Positions 1 through 8,298 are shown, counted from the first letter of the stretch. The stretch: 64,000 nt of DNA from Arthrobacter sp. StoSoilB19 (GCF_019977275.1 NZ_AP024650.1:3224001-3288000), one strand, 5' to 3'. Made by a program: numbers and translations. The notes: generated from the sequence alone by a model not told the origin.

Positions 1-547
1 GGTCGTCGGCATGCTTGGACAAAACACGGGCCACGTCCAGGGCCACGTTGCCGTTGCCGATCACCGCGATTTCCTTGGCCTCGAGCGGCCATTCGCGCGG
101 GACATCGGGGTGGCCGTCGTACCAGGAGACGAAGTCGGCGCCGCCGAACGAGCCCTCCAGCTCGATGCCGGGGATGTTCAGGTCCGCGTCCTTGATGGCG
201 CCGGTGGCGAAGATGACGGCGTCGTAATGGGTCCGGAGGTCCTCGATGGTGAGGTCCGTGCCGTAGTCCACGTTGCCGAAGAAGCGGATGTCGCCGCGGT
301 CCAGCACCTTGTGCAGGGCGTTCACGATGCCCTTGATGCGGGGGTGGTCCGGGGCCACGCCGTAGCGGATCAGGCCGTAGGGTGCCGGGTAGCGGTCAAA
401 GAGGTCGATGCTGACGGTCAGCTCGCCGCTTTTGACGGCTTCGCTCTTGGTGAGGATGTCGGCGGCGTAGACGCCGGCCGGGCCGGAGCCCACGACGGCG
501 ACGCGCAGCGGACGCGCAGCAGTTCCTACGGTGGTGCTGGATGACAC
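1..547 (-). CDS. fprA: Ferredoxin/adrenodoxin-type NADP reductase (FprA family), 3' end beyond window
   Basis: Only the first 182 codons are inside the window; the gene runs off the left edge. It starts with GTG, preceded by AAAGGAA about 7 nt upstream. The protein has an FAD-binding Rossmann motif GSGPAG at residues 20-25, the family motif PAPYGLIRYGVAPDHP at 54-69, and the start of a second nucleotide-binding motif GNGNVA at 164-169. Known family members move electrons from NADPH to ferredoxin. It lies downstream of cysG in the same direction and close to the sulfite reductase gene, so it probably supplies reduced ferredoxin for sulfite reduction; that role is inferred. It was missed by start-to-stop ORF calling because the stop lies outside the window. 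Confidence 0.9.
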   Translation of the reverse strand, partial: MSSSTTVGTAARPLRVAVVGSGPAGVYAADILTKSEAVKSGELTVSIDLFDRYPAPYGLIRYGVAPDHPRIKGIVNALHKVLDRGDIRFFGNVDYGTDLTIEDLRTHYDAVIFATGAIKDADLNIPGIELEGSFGGADFVSWYDGHPDVPREWPLEAKEIAVIGNGNVALDVARVLSKHADD

Positions 548-574
548 GGCTGTGTTCCTTTTCTTCGTTCCGGC

Positions 575-638
575 CCAACTGGCTCGCATTTGTTGTCGTT
601 TTGACGGCTCAGAACGACAACAACTGCCAGTCAGTTGG
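575..638. repeat. Dispersed palindromic repeat, family B, copy 1
   Basis: A palindromic element fills the gap between cysG and fprA. Its arms share GTCGTT..AACGAC cores around a GAGCC-like centre and end in an AACTGGCTCGCA/CCAGTCAGTT boundary. Related copies are at 35288-35348 and 28804-28841. Read in reverse complement it aligns along its length with the 35288 copy. Confidence 0.75.
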
Positions 639-644
639 GTGGGG

Positions 645-1907
645 CTAGGTGGTGAGGACGGTCTTGCGGGGGCTGTTCGGGGTGGTGGTGCTGTAGTCAG
701 CGGTTTTGAAGTGCGACGGCGCGAAGGGGCTCACGCGCACCACGTCACCGATGACAATCACGGCAGGATTTGCGACGCCGGCCGCCTGGGCCTGGTCGGC
801 GATGGAACCGAGCGTGCCAATGGTGACGCGCTGGTCCGGCAAATAGCCGTTTTCCACGATACCAACCGGGGTGTCCTGCGGCAGGCCGGCTTCGCCCAGC
901 GCGGACGCGGATTCGCGCAGCTGGCCCACGCCCATGAGCAGGACGATCGTGTGGTCCGGACGGGCGGGTACCTCGGAGAGTTCCTCGTGGCCGGTGACCA
1001 CGCTGAAGCCCTTGGCCAGGCCGCGGTGGGTGACGGGAATTCCGGCTGCTGCGGGAACGGAGATTGCCGAGGTGACGCCGGAGACCACTTCAACCTCGAC
1101 GCCGTGCTGGCGGCAGTATTCGGCTTCCTCGCCGCCGCGGCCCAGCACGTAGGGGTCCCCGCCCTTGAGCCGGACAACGCGGTGTCCCTTGAGGGCTTCC
1201 TCGACGAGGATCCGGTTGATCCCAGCCTGCGGAACGGGGTGGTGGCCGGGGGTCTTGCCGACTTCGATGATCCGGACGTCCGGGGCGAGTTCGTTGAGCA
1301 GTCCGCGGGGGCCCAGGCGGTCGGCGACCACGACGTCGGCCTGGCCCAGGAGACGGCGGCCGCGGACCGTGATGAGGCCCGTATCGCCGGGACCGCCGCC
1401 AACCAGCGCGACGGATCCCTGGTGTGCGCGGCGGCGGCGCAGCGGCAGGTCGCCGGTTTCGAGGGCGGTGGCCACGGCATCGCGCACGGCCATGGCCCGC
1501 CGCGGGTCGCCGCCGGCGTTGATGGCGATCTTGACGTCGTCGACCTCCGCAACGGCGGGAGTCCAGGCGGCGGAAGCTTCATGGTTGGAGGCGTTGACGC
1601 ACCAAACGCGCTGTGCCTCGGCGTCGGCCGACACCTGGGCGTCCACGGCGGAATCGCCGGTGGCGGTCTGGACGAACCACACGCCGTCGACGTCGCTGGA
1701 AAGGTAGGGCCGCGCTTCCCAGGTGAGCAGGCCGGCGCCGGCCATCTCCAGCAGCGCGGGCGAGGCAACCGGAGCCACGACGGTGACCACGGCCCCGGCG
1801 TCGAGCAGCCCCTTGGCGCGGCGGGCGGCAACGGGGCCGCCGCCCACCACCAGCACCGGGCGGCCGAGCAGCCGCAGCGCCGTGGGGTAAATGTCCTGAA
1901 TTGCCAT
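645..1907 (-). CDS. cysG: Siroheme synthase CysG (precorrin-2 dehydrogenase + uroporphyrinogen-III methyltransferase)
   Basis: The 420-aa protein makes the siroheme cofactor of sulfite reductase. Residues 1-155 form the NAD-dependent precorrin-2 dehydrogenase part, with the glycine loop VGGGPVAARR at 21-30. From about residue 165 comes the SAM-dependent uroporphyrinogen-III C-methyltransferase part, with VGGGPGDTGLIT at 169-180 and RLKGGDPYVLGRGGEE at 246-261. It is slightly shorter than the enterobacterial three-activity enzyme, and a separate chelatase is encoded at 11767-12636, so iron insertion may be shared or done there. The start is fixed by a promoter whose -10 lies 6 nt before the ATG, indicating a leaderless mRNA. 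Confidence 0.95.
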   Translation of the reverse strand: MAIQDIYPTALRLLGRPVLVVGGGPVAARRAKGLLDAGAVVTVVAPVASPALLEMAGAGLLTWEARPYLSSDVDGVWFVQTATGDSAVDAQVSADAEAQRVWCVNASNHEASAAWTPAVAEVDDVKIAINAGGDPRRAMAVRDAVATALETGDLPLRRRRAHQGSVALVGGGPGDTGLITVRGRRLLGQADVVVADRLGPRGLLNELAPDVRIIEVGKTPGHHPVPQAGINRILVEEALKGHRVVRLKGGDPYVLGRGGEEAEYCRQHGVEVEVVSGVTSAISVPAAAGIPVTHRGLAKGFSVVTGHEELSEVPARPDHTIVLLMGVGQLRESASALGEAGLPQDTPVGIVENGYLPDQRVTIGTLGSIADQAQAAGVANPAVIVIGDVVRVSPFAPSHFKTADYSTTTPNSPRKTVLTT

Positions 1908-1913
1908 GAATCA

Positions 1914-1943
1914 ACGGTAGGTCCGCGTCACATTCGCCCACAA
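1914..1943 (-). promoter_or_regulatory. cysG promoter, probably leaderless
   Basis: On the minus strand: -35 TTGTGG (1943-1938), 18-bp spacer, -10 TACCGT (1919-1914), then TGATTC and the ATG. The expected transcription start coincides with the start codon. The sulfite reductase gene has the same arrangement. Confidence 0.6.
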
Positions 1944-1986
1944 AGGCCGAGCAACACCAGTTCACGTAAGGTAATGCTGCGTCACA
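1925..1986 (-). promoter_or_regulatory. Two TGTGACGC boxes upstream of cysG
   Basis: The 8-mer TGTGACGC (minus strand) occurs at 1932-1925, inside the cysG promoter spacer, and again at 1986-1979, where it overlaps the stop codon of the SRPBCC gene. The same 8-mer precedes ssuA and the sulfite reductase gene. A sulfur-responsive regulator site is inferred from this sharing. Confidence 0.5.
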
Positions 1987-2437
1987 AACGTTTAGCCGCA
2001 GCGGCGAGGAACCTGCCCCTGCGGACGATGATGCGCTCCAGGTACCGGGCCAGGAACAGGCGCTCGACGGCGCGGCCCAGGACCCCCAGCGGGGCGGTGA
2101 ACTCCACCCGGTCAACCATCAGGCTTCCCGTGGCAGTAGGCGCGAATTCGTGGACGTGCCGGAAGGCCTTGAAGGGGCCCTTGACCTGTTCGTCGGTAAA
2201 ACTGCGCGGGTAATCGAAGGCGGTAATGCGGCTGGTCATGGTGAGCGGTATGCCGAGGTGCCTGGCTCGCCACGTTACTTCCTGGCCTTCCCCGATAAGC
2301 CCGGTTGTCACCCCTCCCACCGCCCGCTCGCCCGCTGTCCGCTGCGACTCCAAGTGGATGTCAATGCTGCGCGCCCGGTCGAAGAGCTGCTCCACGGGGA
2401 GCGGGGACGCGGTGCGGCACTCGAAGCTGGCGGTCAT
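1982..2437 (-). CDS. SRPBCC (START-like) family protein
   Basis: A 151-aa protein of the SRPBCC/polyketide-cyclase fold: it begins MTASFECRT, has an early FDRARSIDIHL helix, and ends in a long C-terminal helix rich in Arg and Ala. Members bind hydrophobic ligands in a cavity; the ligand here cannot be predicted. A longer reading frame exists upstream, but it runs into a dispersed 68-bp repeat, so the internal ATG at 2437 is preferred. The gene sits between the importer genes and cysG without an obvious sulfur role. Confidence 0.75.
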   Translation of the reverse strand: MTASFECRTASPLPVEQLFDRARSIDIHLESQRTAGERAVGGVTTGLIGEGQEVTWRARHLGIPLTMTSRITAFDYPRSFTDEQVKGPFKAFRHVHEFAPTATGSLMVDRVEFTAPLGVLGRAVERLFLARYLERIIVRRGRFLAAAAKRL

Positions 2438-2482
2438 GGCGCCAGTCTGCCACGGCCCGCCCTGGTGGGCGCCGGCGGTCGC

Positions 2483-2550
2483 GGGGCACTTTGGCGCGTT
2501 CCGGCGTCGAACCGGCCCTGAAACCCGGCGTGTCCGTGTCAAAGTGCCCC
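2483..2550. repeat. 68-bp dispersed palindromic repeat, family A, copy 1
   Basis: The element runs from GGGGCACTTTG to CAAAGTGCCCC, exactly 68 bp. In reverse complement it matches the copies at 13890-13957 and 14884-14951, including the internal block GACACGGACACGCCG. It lies upstream of the SRPBCC gene. Confidence 0.85.
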
Positions 2551-2596
2551 GGTTCCGTCAGGTCAGGGCACAGAACAGTCAGAGCACAGGACAGCA

Positions 2597-2631
2597 GAGA
2601 GCCCGACGGCGGGACTCGCCTTCGGGCTCTC
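2597..2631 (-). terminator. Hairpin after ssuC
   Basis: Arms GAGAGCCCGA (2597-2606) and TCGGGCTCTC (2622-2631) form a 10-bp stem directly downstream of ssuC. The U-tract after the stem is weak, so the terminator role is inferred from position and stem strength. Confidence 0.55.
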
Positions 2632-2653
2632 AGGTGCCTGGGTGCGGGCTGAC

Positions 2654-3610
2654 TTAGCGGGTGCTGCCGGCCAGGAGGCCGCGGCGGCGCAGGAGGCGCT
2701 TCTCGATGGGGCCGAACACCAGAAGCTCAATCAGGATGCCGACCGCGAGGATCAGCAGGATGGCGGCCATGACCACGCCCATGTCGGACAGGGTCCGGCC
2801 CTGGTCCAGCAGCGACCCCAGGCCGAAGCCGATGGTGCCGCCCACAGCGATGATCTCCGCGGCCATGAGGGAGCGCCAGGAGAAGGCCCAGCCCTGTTTG
2901 AGGCCGCCCAGGTAGCCCGGCAGCGCGGCCGGGAGGACAATCTGCAGGGCCATCTGCAGCCGGGACGCGCCAAGCACCGTGCCCACCCGGCGGTACTGCG
3001 GCGGGATCTGGTCCACACCGGAGATGAGCCCGTTGATGATGGACGGGATGGCCCCCATGAACACCACGAAGTACACGGTGGCGTCAGTAAGGCCGAACCA
3101 GATGATGGCCGCGGGGACCCACGCCACGGAGGGCAGGACCTGCAGTCCCGAAATGAGCGGTCCAAACGCGCGCCGCAACGGTGCCACCTGGGCCAGCAGC
3201 AGGCCGACCGGCGTGGCGATGGCCACCGAAATCAGGAAGCCCACCACGCCGCGCTGCAGCGACGTCCAGACTGATTCCTGGAACTTGCCGTCGCCCCAGA
3301 GAACGCCCAGCTGGCCAAGGACGTCCAGCGGCCCGGGAACCAGGTCGCGCCGTTTGACGCCCAGGGACACGTAGAACTGCCAGACCAGCACCAGCACCAG
3401 CAGCGCGGCTACGGGCAGGAGGATGCGGCTCCAGTCGATCCGGTGTTTGCGGTCGGCGTCGGACTGCAGCGAGTCAAGGCCGGATTCCAGCTCCCGGAGG
3501 TCCTCGTTGCCGGTGGACGTCCGGGTCAGGGCGGCATGGACTGGCTCGCGGGTTTTGGTTTCGTCGGGCTCAACCACCGGCGCGGAGCCGGACAGGGACT
3601 TACTTGGCAT
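2654..3610 (-). CDS. ssuC: ABC transporter permease, SsuC/TauC-type
   Basis: The 318-aa inner-membrane permease has an unusually long soluble N-terminus (about 60 residues, acidic and polar) before the first membrane segment at about 62-82. About five further membrane segments follow. The cytoplasmic coupling (EAA-like) loop is near residue 220, around ASRLQMALQIVLPAALPG. The family imports sulfonates, taurine or nitrate. It overlaps the ATPase gene by 11 nt, so it is in the same operon. A TGTGACGC box before ssuA ties the importer to the sulfur genes. No desulfonating monooxygenase is nearby, so the substrate is uncertain. Confidence 0.85.
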   Translation of the reverse strand: MPSKSLSGSAPVVEPDETKTREPVHAALTRTSTGNEDLRELESGLDSLQSDADRKHRIDWSRILLPVAALLVLVLVWQFYVSLGVKRRDLVPGPLDVLGQLGVLWGDGKFQESVWTSLQRGVVGFLISVAIATPVGLLLAQVAPLRRAFGPLISGLQVLPSVAWVPAAIIWFGLTDATVYFVVFMGAIPSIINGLISGVDQIPPQYRRVGTVLGASRLQMALQIVLPAALPGYLGGLKQGWAFSWRSLMAAEIIAVGGTIGFGLGSLLDQGRTLSDMGVVMAAILLILAVGILIELLVFGPIEKRLLRRRGLLAGSTR

Positions 3611-4325
3611 GGCGGCGAATCTCCTCCCGCAGCCGGGCGGTGATGACCCCGGTCAGCTGGCCGGCGAGCCCGGCGTCGGTTCGGTGTTCCTCGGTGACGG
3701 CCCATTCCTGGACCACGCGGCCGGGGCGCGAGGACAGCAGCAGGACGCGCTGGCCCAGCCGGACGGCCTCGCGGACGTTGTGGGTGACGAAGACGATGGT
3801 GCGCCCGGTTTCCTTCCAGATGCGTTCCAGCTCGTCGTGCAGCAGGTCGCGGGTGATTGCGTCCAGCGCGGCGAACGGCTCGTCCATGAGCAGCAGCTGC
3901 CGGTCCTGGGCCAGCGAACGTGCCAGCGAGACGCGCTGCCGCATGCCGCCGGAGAGCTCGTGCGGGCGCTTGTCCCCCGCCGTCCCCAGGTGCACCAGTT
4001 CCAGGAGCTCCTGGGCCTTGGCCTTGCGCTCGGCCTTGCCCACCCCGCGGAGCTTGAGGGCCAGCTCGATGTTTTCCCGGGCGGTGAGCCACGGGAAGAG
4101 GGCGGCGTCCTGGAACATGAAGGCGGCGCCGTCGCTAGGTACTTCCAGGGCGCCCGACGTCGGCGCTTCGAGTCCCGCGATGATGTTCAGGAGGGTGGAT
4201 TTGCCGCAGCCGGAGGCACCGAGGAGGGCAACGAACTCGCCCTGCTTGATGTTGGCGTTGACGTCGTCCAGTACCGGGGCGCCGTCGCCGAAGCGCTTGC
4301 CCAGGTGTTCCAGTACGACTGGCAT
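3600..4325 (-). CDS. ssuB: ABC transporter ATP-binding protein, SsuB/TauB-type
   Basis: The 241-aa ATPase powers the SsuABC-type importer. Visible motifs are Walker A GASGCGKST at 36-44, Q-loop glutamine 72, signature LSGGMRQR at 124-131, Walker B LLLMDEP at 144-150 and the switch histidine in FVTHN at about 182. A longer upstream frame exists, but ATG 4325 begins the conserved domain (MPVVLEHLGK) and leaves a short gap after ssuA. The 3' end overlaps the permease start by 11 nt. Confidence 0.9.
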   Translation of the reverse strand: MPVVLEHLGKRFGDGAPVLDDVNANIKQGEFVALLGASGCGKSTLLNIIAGLEAPTSGALEVPSDGAAFMFQDAALFPWLTARENIELALKLRGVGKAERKAKAQELLELVHLGTAGDKRPHELSGGMRQRVSLARSLAQDRQLLLMDEPFAALDAITRDLLHDELERIWKETGRTIVFVTHNVREAVRLGQRVLLLSSRPGRVVQEWAVTEEHRTDAGLAGQLTGVITARLREEIRRHAK

Positions 4326-4353
4326 GGTGCCGTCCTTAGGTAGTGGGGGTGGG

Positions 4354-5505
4354 TCAGTCCTGGCCGAGTCCGGCCGCAGAAATCTTGTCGGTACCGCCGG
4401 TGACCTGGTTGAGGGCACGGAGGTCGAAGAGGCCGTTGATGTCGGCCTTCTTGGTGGTGCCGGCCTCCACGCCGTCCTGGAGGAGCTTGGAGTAGCTGCC
4501 GGCCAGGGGGTCCAGGGTGAAGGTGATGTTGGCCAGCGACCTGGTAAGGACATCTCCCGGCAGTGCTGCCCCGGCGGTTTCCTGCAGGGCGGAGTTGATG
4601 AGCTCCGCCTTCTGGCCGGCCGGCGCCGAATTGAGCCACGCTACCGATTCCGCGTTCCCCTTCAGCAGCGCCTTGACCGTGTCCGGGTGGTCCGCGGCGA
4701 ACTTCTGGTTCACGATCAGGATGGTGGTGGGGAACTCGCCCGGCTTGCCGGTGCCGGTTCCGTCCCACAGGTCCTTTTCGTCCACCAGCACCTGGGCGCC
4801 GGCCTGGAGCACCAATCGTGAGGCCCACGGCTCAGGCAGCCACGCGCCGTCGAGCTTTCCGTCCTGGAACAGCTTGAGGGACTGGGCGTTGTCTGTGGGG
4901 TTGATGGCGACATCGCCGCTGCCGTCCACGTTGGTCTTGTAGCCCTGCTTGCTGAGCCAGGCCCGGAGGGCCACGTCCTGCGTGCCGCCGAGCTGCGGGG
5001 ACGCGAGCGTCTTGCCCTTGAGGTCGGCGGCGGAGTTGATCCCGGGCCTGACCACCAGCTGTGCACCGCCCGCCGCGGCGCCCGCAATCACCCGCACGGA
5101 CTGGCCCTGGCTCTTGGCGAACGAGTTGATGGCCGGATTGGGGCCGATGTAGGCGGCGTCGATGGCACCGGCATTCAGGGCCTCGATGGCTGCCGGGCCG
5201 GCGTTGAAGGTTTCGGTGCTGAGCCTGGTGCTGCCCAGGGCGTGCGCGAGGAACCCCTTTTTGATGCCCACCAGGGCCGCGGCGTGGGTGACGTTGCCGA
5301 AGTAGCCCAGCTTCAGTTCCGCGGCCGGGGTGGGCTCGGCGGCCTGCGCCTCGCTGTTGCGGGAAATGTTCGAGGCCACGATGGCGCCGACGGCGATCAG
5401 CAGGACCAGCCCGATGGCCAAGGCAGCCTCGACGGCGCGCCTGCGCGTGGGAACCGCGCTTTCGCCTGCCACGATGCGGGTCATCCCGGGCTTGGAACTA
5501 GTCAT
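4354..5505 (-). CDS. ssuA: ABC transporter substrate-binding protein, SsuA/TauA-type
   Basis: The 383-aa binding protein is the first gene of the importer operon. It starts at ATG 5505, after a weak GGTGA site. A hydrophobic stretch at about 24-45 follows RRR; there is no lipobox cysteine, so the protein is either secreted or kept on the membrane by an uncleaved anchor, unusual where lipoproteins are the norm. The mature part begins near LKLGYFGNVTHAAALVG, typical of the NMT1/SsuA family that binds sulfonates or related anions. The substrate is inferred only from family and sulfur context. Confidence 0.85.
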   Translation of the reverse strand: MTSSKPGMTRIVAGESAVPTRRRAVEAALAIGLVLLIAVGAIVASNISRNSEAQAAEPTPAAELKLGYFGNVTHAAALVGIKKGFLAHALGSTRLSTETFNAGPAAIEALNAGAIDAAYIGPNPAINSFAKSQGQSVRVIAGAAAGGAQLVVRPGINSAADLKGKTLASPQLGGTQDVALRAWLSKQGYKTNVDGSGDVAINPTDNAQSLKLFQDGKLDGAWLPEPWASRLVLQAGAQVLVDEKDLWDGTGTGKPGEFPTTILIVNQKFAADHPDTVKALLKGNAESVAWLNSAPAGQKAELINSALQETAGAALPGDVLTRSLANITFTLDPLAGSYSKLLQDGVEAGTTKKADINGLFDLRALNQVTGGTDKISAAGLGQD

Positions 5506-5575
5506 TGTTTCACCATAGGGAGTGGCCCAAACGCGTTCAACGACGCGGAAACGGGGGGTCACGGACGTTCATCTA

Positions 5576-5583
5576 GCGTCACA
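5576..5583 (-). promoter_or_regulatory. TGTGACGC box upstream of ssuA
   Basis: The 8-mer occurs about 71 nt before the ssuA ATG, in an AAATGTGACGCTAG context. It is identical to boxes before cysG and the sulfite reductase gene. Confidence 0.5.
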
Positions 5584-5614
5584 TTTGGCCGCACTCCTGC
5601 CCTGTTTCGCAGAT

Positions 5615-6781
5615 TCAGTTGCCTTTGACGTTGACCAGCTGCCGCAGCTTGTGCCGCACCGTGACCAGGTCCGCGGCATCCTGCATGACCTGGTCGATCG
5701 GCTTGTACGCGGCCGGGATTTCGTCAATGAAGGCCTCCGAGGCGCGGAACTCGATGCCCCGCATGGCCCGCTTCAGCTCCTCCAGCGTGAAGGCCTTCCG
5801 GGCAGCGTTCCGGGAGTACTCACGCCCCGCCCCGTGCGGTGAGGAGTTCAGCGACGCCGGGTTGCCACGGCCCACCACAACATACGACGCCGTCCCCATG
5901 GACCCGGGGATAAGTCCGGGATCTCCGGGGGCGGCTTTGATGGCGCCCTTGCGGGACACCCACACGGACTTGCCGTAGTGCGTTTCCTGCTCGGTGAAGT
6001 TGTGGTGGCAGTTGATCCGCTCGCGTTCGCGGACCGGCCCGCCCACCCAGTGGCTGAACTGGGTTCTTACGCGGTCCATCATCTCCTCCCGGTTCAGCAG
6101 GGCGAAGTGCTGGGCCCAGCGCAGCTCGGCAATGTACCGCTCGAACTGCGGGGTTCCCTCGTCCAGGTACGCGAGGTCCGGGTGCGGCAGGTAGATCTGG
6201 TTCTTGCGGCTGATAAGCCGGGCGACGCCGATGTGGTGCTGGGCGATCCTGTTACCGATGCCCCGCGAGCCCGAATGCAGGAAGAGCCACACGCCGTCGT
6301 CCTCATCTGCGGACACCTCGATGAAGTGGTTCCCCGAGCCCAGGGACCCCAGCTGCAGCTCCCACTTGGGAACGTACTGGGCAGGGTTGAAACCGGCCTT
6401 CGCGGCCCGCTGCTTCAGCTCCGCGATCCGCGGCTGCGCCGTGGGAAGGACCTGCCTGTTGTTATGCCCTGCCGATAAGGGGATGACCCGCTCGATGTCC
6501 TCCCGGAGGCGCTTGCGGTCCTTGGGCAGGTCCTTCACGGAGTACTGGGTGCGGACCGCGATCATGCCGCAGCCGATGTCCACGCCAACCGCGGCCGGAA
6601 TGATGGCGCGCAGCGTGGGGATGACGGAGCCCACGGTGGCGCCCATGCCCAGGTGCGCATCCGGCATCAGCGCCAGGTGCGGGTAGATGAACGGCAGGGC
6701 CGCGGTCATCACTGCCTGCTCGCGGGTCTTGTCATCCAGGATGGACGCCCAGTTGAGGAGCTTCGGGCTGATGGTCTCCAT
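5615..6781 (-). CDS. rtcB: RtcB-family RNA ligase
   Basis: The 388-aa protein joins RNA 2',3'-cyclic phosphate (or 3'-phosphate) ends to 5'-OH ends, using GTP and Mn. Family residues are present: DAHLG at 41-45, the metal cysteine in VDIGCGM (C71), GSGNHF at 148-153, HSGSRGIGN at 169-177, NCHHNF at 257-262 and the guanylylated histidine in HGAGR (H316). A strong GGAGG 7 nt before ATG 6781 sets the start; an upstream in-frame GTG at 6850 lies in a hairpin loop and is rejected. It sits between cysN and the ssuABC importer, an odd place for an RNA repair gene. No RtcR regulator or RtcA cyclase is nearby. Confidence 0.93.
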   Translation of the reverse strand: METISPKLLNWASILDDKTREQAVMTAALPFIYPHLALMPDAHLGMGATVGSVIPTLRAIIPAAVGVDIGCGMIAVRTQYSVKDLPKDRKRLREDIERVIPLSAGHNNRQVLPTAQPRIAELKQRAAKAGFNPAQYVPKWELQLGSLGSGNHFIEVSADEDDGVWLFLHSGSRGIGNRIAQHHIGVARLISRKNQIYLPHPDLAYLDEGTPQFERYIAELRWAQHFALLNREEMMDRVRTQFSHWVGGPVRERERINCHHNFTEQETHYGKSVWVSRKGAIKAAPGDPGLIPGSMGTASYVVVGRGNPASLNSSPHGAGREYSRNAARKAFTLEELKRAMRGIEFRASEAFIDEIPAAYKPIDQVMQDAADLVTVRHKLRQLVNVKGN

Positions 6782-6816
6782 GCTTTCGCCTCCTCTGACA
6801 ACCTTACGAGACGGCA

Positions 6817-6879
6817 AAACCGCGGCTTGTTCGCGCGTCAGAACCTTCACGGTCCGGATCTGCGAACAAGCCGCGGTTT
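6817..6879 (-). terminator. Long perfect hairpin between cysN and rtcB
   Basis: Arms 6862-6879 and 6817-6834 are perfect 18-bp complements (minus-strand 5' arm AAACCGCGGCTTGTTCGC) around a 27-nt loop. On the minus strand the second arm ends in four T. It may terminate the sulfur operon or act as a structured rtcB leader; the loop is longer than in ordinary terminators. Confidence 0.6.
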
Positions 6880-6891
6880 CGAAAGGAGTAC

Positions 6892-8298
6892 CTAGATGCT
6901 GTAGCGCTCGTCCTCGTGGTCGCCCGGGTGGTCCTTGACCAGGCCGGCGGCCAGCGTGTTGCCGTCCAGCGGGTCGATCACCAGGAATGCGCCGGTGCGG
7001 CGGTGGTGCAGGTAGTTCTCCAGCGGCAGCGGGGCGGCGAGCCGGAGCTGCGCGTGCCCGATGTCGTTCAGTTCCAGGCTGGAGGCGCCTTCAAGCTTGA
7101 AGGTGGCCAGGTCCAGCTTGCCGGAGACGCTGCGGACCATCGCCTGCACCGTCCGGGTGCCGTGCTTGACCAGCACCTTCTGGCCTTCGCGGAGCGGCTT
7201 CGGGGACAGCCAGCACAGGGCGGCGTACAGGTCGGCGGAAGCCTCGCGGACGGTGCCGGCGGCCGCGATGGTGTCACCGCGTGCGACGTCGAACTCGTCC
7301 GCCAGCCGGATGGCCACCGACTGCGGGGCGGCGGCTTCCTGCAGGGAAGCCCCGGCAAAGTCGATGCCCACCACGGTGGTGGTCCGCGGTGCCTGGCCCG
7401 GTGTCAGCACGGACACCTGGTCCCCCACCTTCACGGAGCCTTCGGTGATCTGGCCGGCGTAGGCGCGGTAGTCGCGGAAGGCCTCCACATCCAGGCCGGC
7501 GGCGACGGCGTCGGGGGCCAGGGCGCCCTGCGGCCGGATGACCAGCTGCACCGGGAAGCGGAAGCTTTCCAGGTGGCTTTCCAGTTCATCGGCGGCGGGC
7601 AGGGTCTCCAGGACCTCCAGCAGTGCGGGGCCGGTGTACCAGGGGGTGCGCTCGGAGCGCTCCACCACGTTGTCGCCGTCGAGAGCGGAGACCGGGATGA
7701 CCAGGAGGTCGCTGATGCCGTCGGCGCCCAGGCCCAGTTCGCGGCCCACCTGCTGCACGTCGGCTTCGATCCCGCGGAACACGGACTCGCTGAAGTCCAC
7801 CAGGTCGATCTTGTTCACGGCCACGATCACGTGCGCCACGCGCAGCAGCTGCAGCACGGACAGGTGCCGGCGGGTCTGCTCCAGCACACCCTTGCGGGCG
7901 TCGATGAGCACGACGACGGCATCCGCAGTGGACGCGCCGGTCACCGTGTTCTTGGTGTACTGCACGTGCCCGGGGCAGTCGGCCAGGATGAAGCTGCGCT
8001 GGTCGGTGGCGAAGTAGCGGTAGGCCACGTCGATGGTGATGCCCTGTTCGCGCTCGGCGCGCAGGCCATCGGTCAGCAGGGCCAGGTCGATCCCGCCCTT
8101 GTCGCCGCCGAAACCGCGGTCGGCCGAGGTGCGGGCGACGGCGTCGAGCTGGTCAGCCAGGATGGCCTTGGAATCGTGAAGGAGGCGGCCCACCAGAGTG
8201 GACTTGCCGTCGTCGACCGATCCTGCCGTGGCGAAGCGGAAGAGCGTGGTGGGCAGGGCCGTTTCCAGGTCTGCCGGGAGAACTGCTTCGGTGGTCAT
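6892..8298 (-). CDS. cysN: Sulfate adenylyltransferase subunit 1 (GTPase) CysN
   Basis: The 468-aa regulatory GTPase drives ATP sulfurylase, which makes adenosine 5'-phosphosulfate. The translation-factor-like G domain shows GSVDDGKST at 26-34, DCPGH at 107-111 and NKID at 162-165, followed by beta-barrel domains. There is no APS kinase fusion, in line with direct APS reduction by the CysH encoded here. Its ATG shares one base with the cysD stop (TAATG), showing translational coupling. It is the last gene of the four-gene operon. Confidence 0.95.
   Translation of the reverse strand: MTTEAVLPADLETALPTTLFRFATAGSVDDGKSTLVGRLLHDSKAILADQLDAVARTSADRGFGGDKGGIDLALLTDGLRAEREQGITIDVAYRYFATDQRSFILADCPGHVQYTKNTVTGASTADAVVVLIDARKGVLEQTRRHLSVLQLLRVAHVIVAVNKIDLVDFSESVFRGIEADVQQVGRELGLGADGISDLLVIPVSALDGDNVVERSERTPWYTGPALLEVLETLPAADELESHLESFRFPVQLVIRPQGALAPDAVAAGLDVEAFRDYRAYAGQITEGSVKVGDQVSVLTPGQAPRTTTVVGIDFAGASLQEAAAPQSVAIRLADEFDVARGDTIAAAGTVREASADLYAALCWLSPKPLREGQKVLVKHGTRTVQAMVRSVSGKLDLATFKLEGASSLELNDIGHAQLRLAAPLPLENYLHHRRTGAFLVIDPLDGNTLAAGLVKDHPGDHEDERYSI

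Noticed and set aside
531..2213. 560-aa plus-strand frame
   Set aside because: It is antisense to cysG and the SRPBCC gene; composition is a GC-shadow and no family is visible.
6781..6850. N-terminal extension of RtcB from GTG 6850
   Set aside because: Lies in a hairpin loop, lacks high-GC third positions, and the strong GGAGG before ATG 6781 fixes the start.
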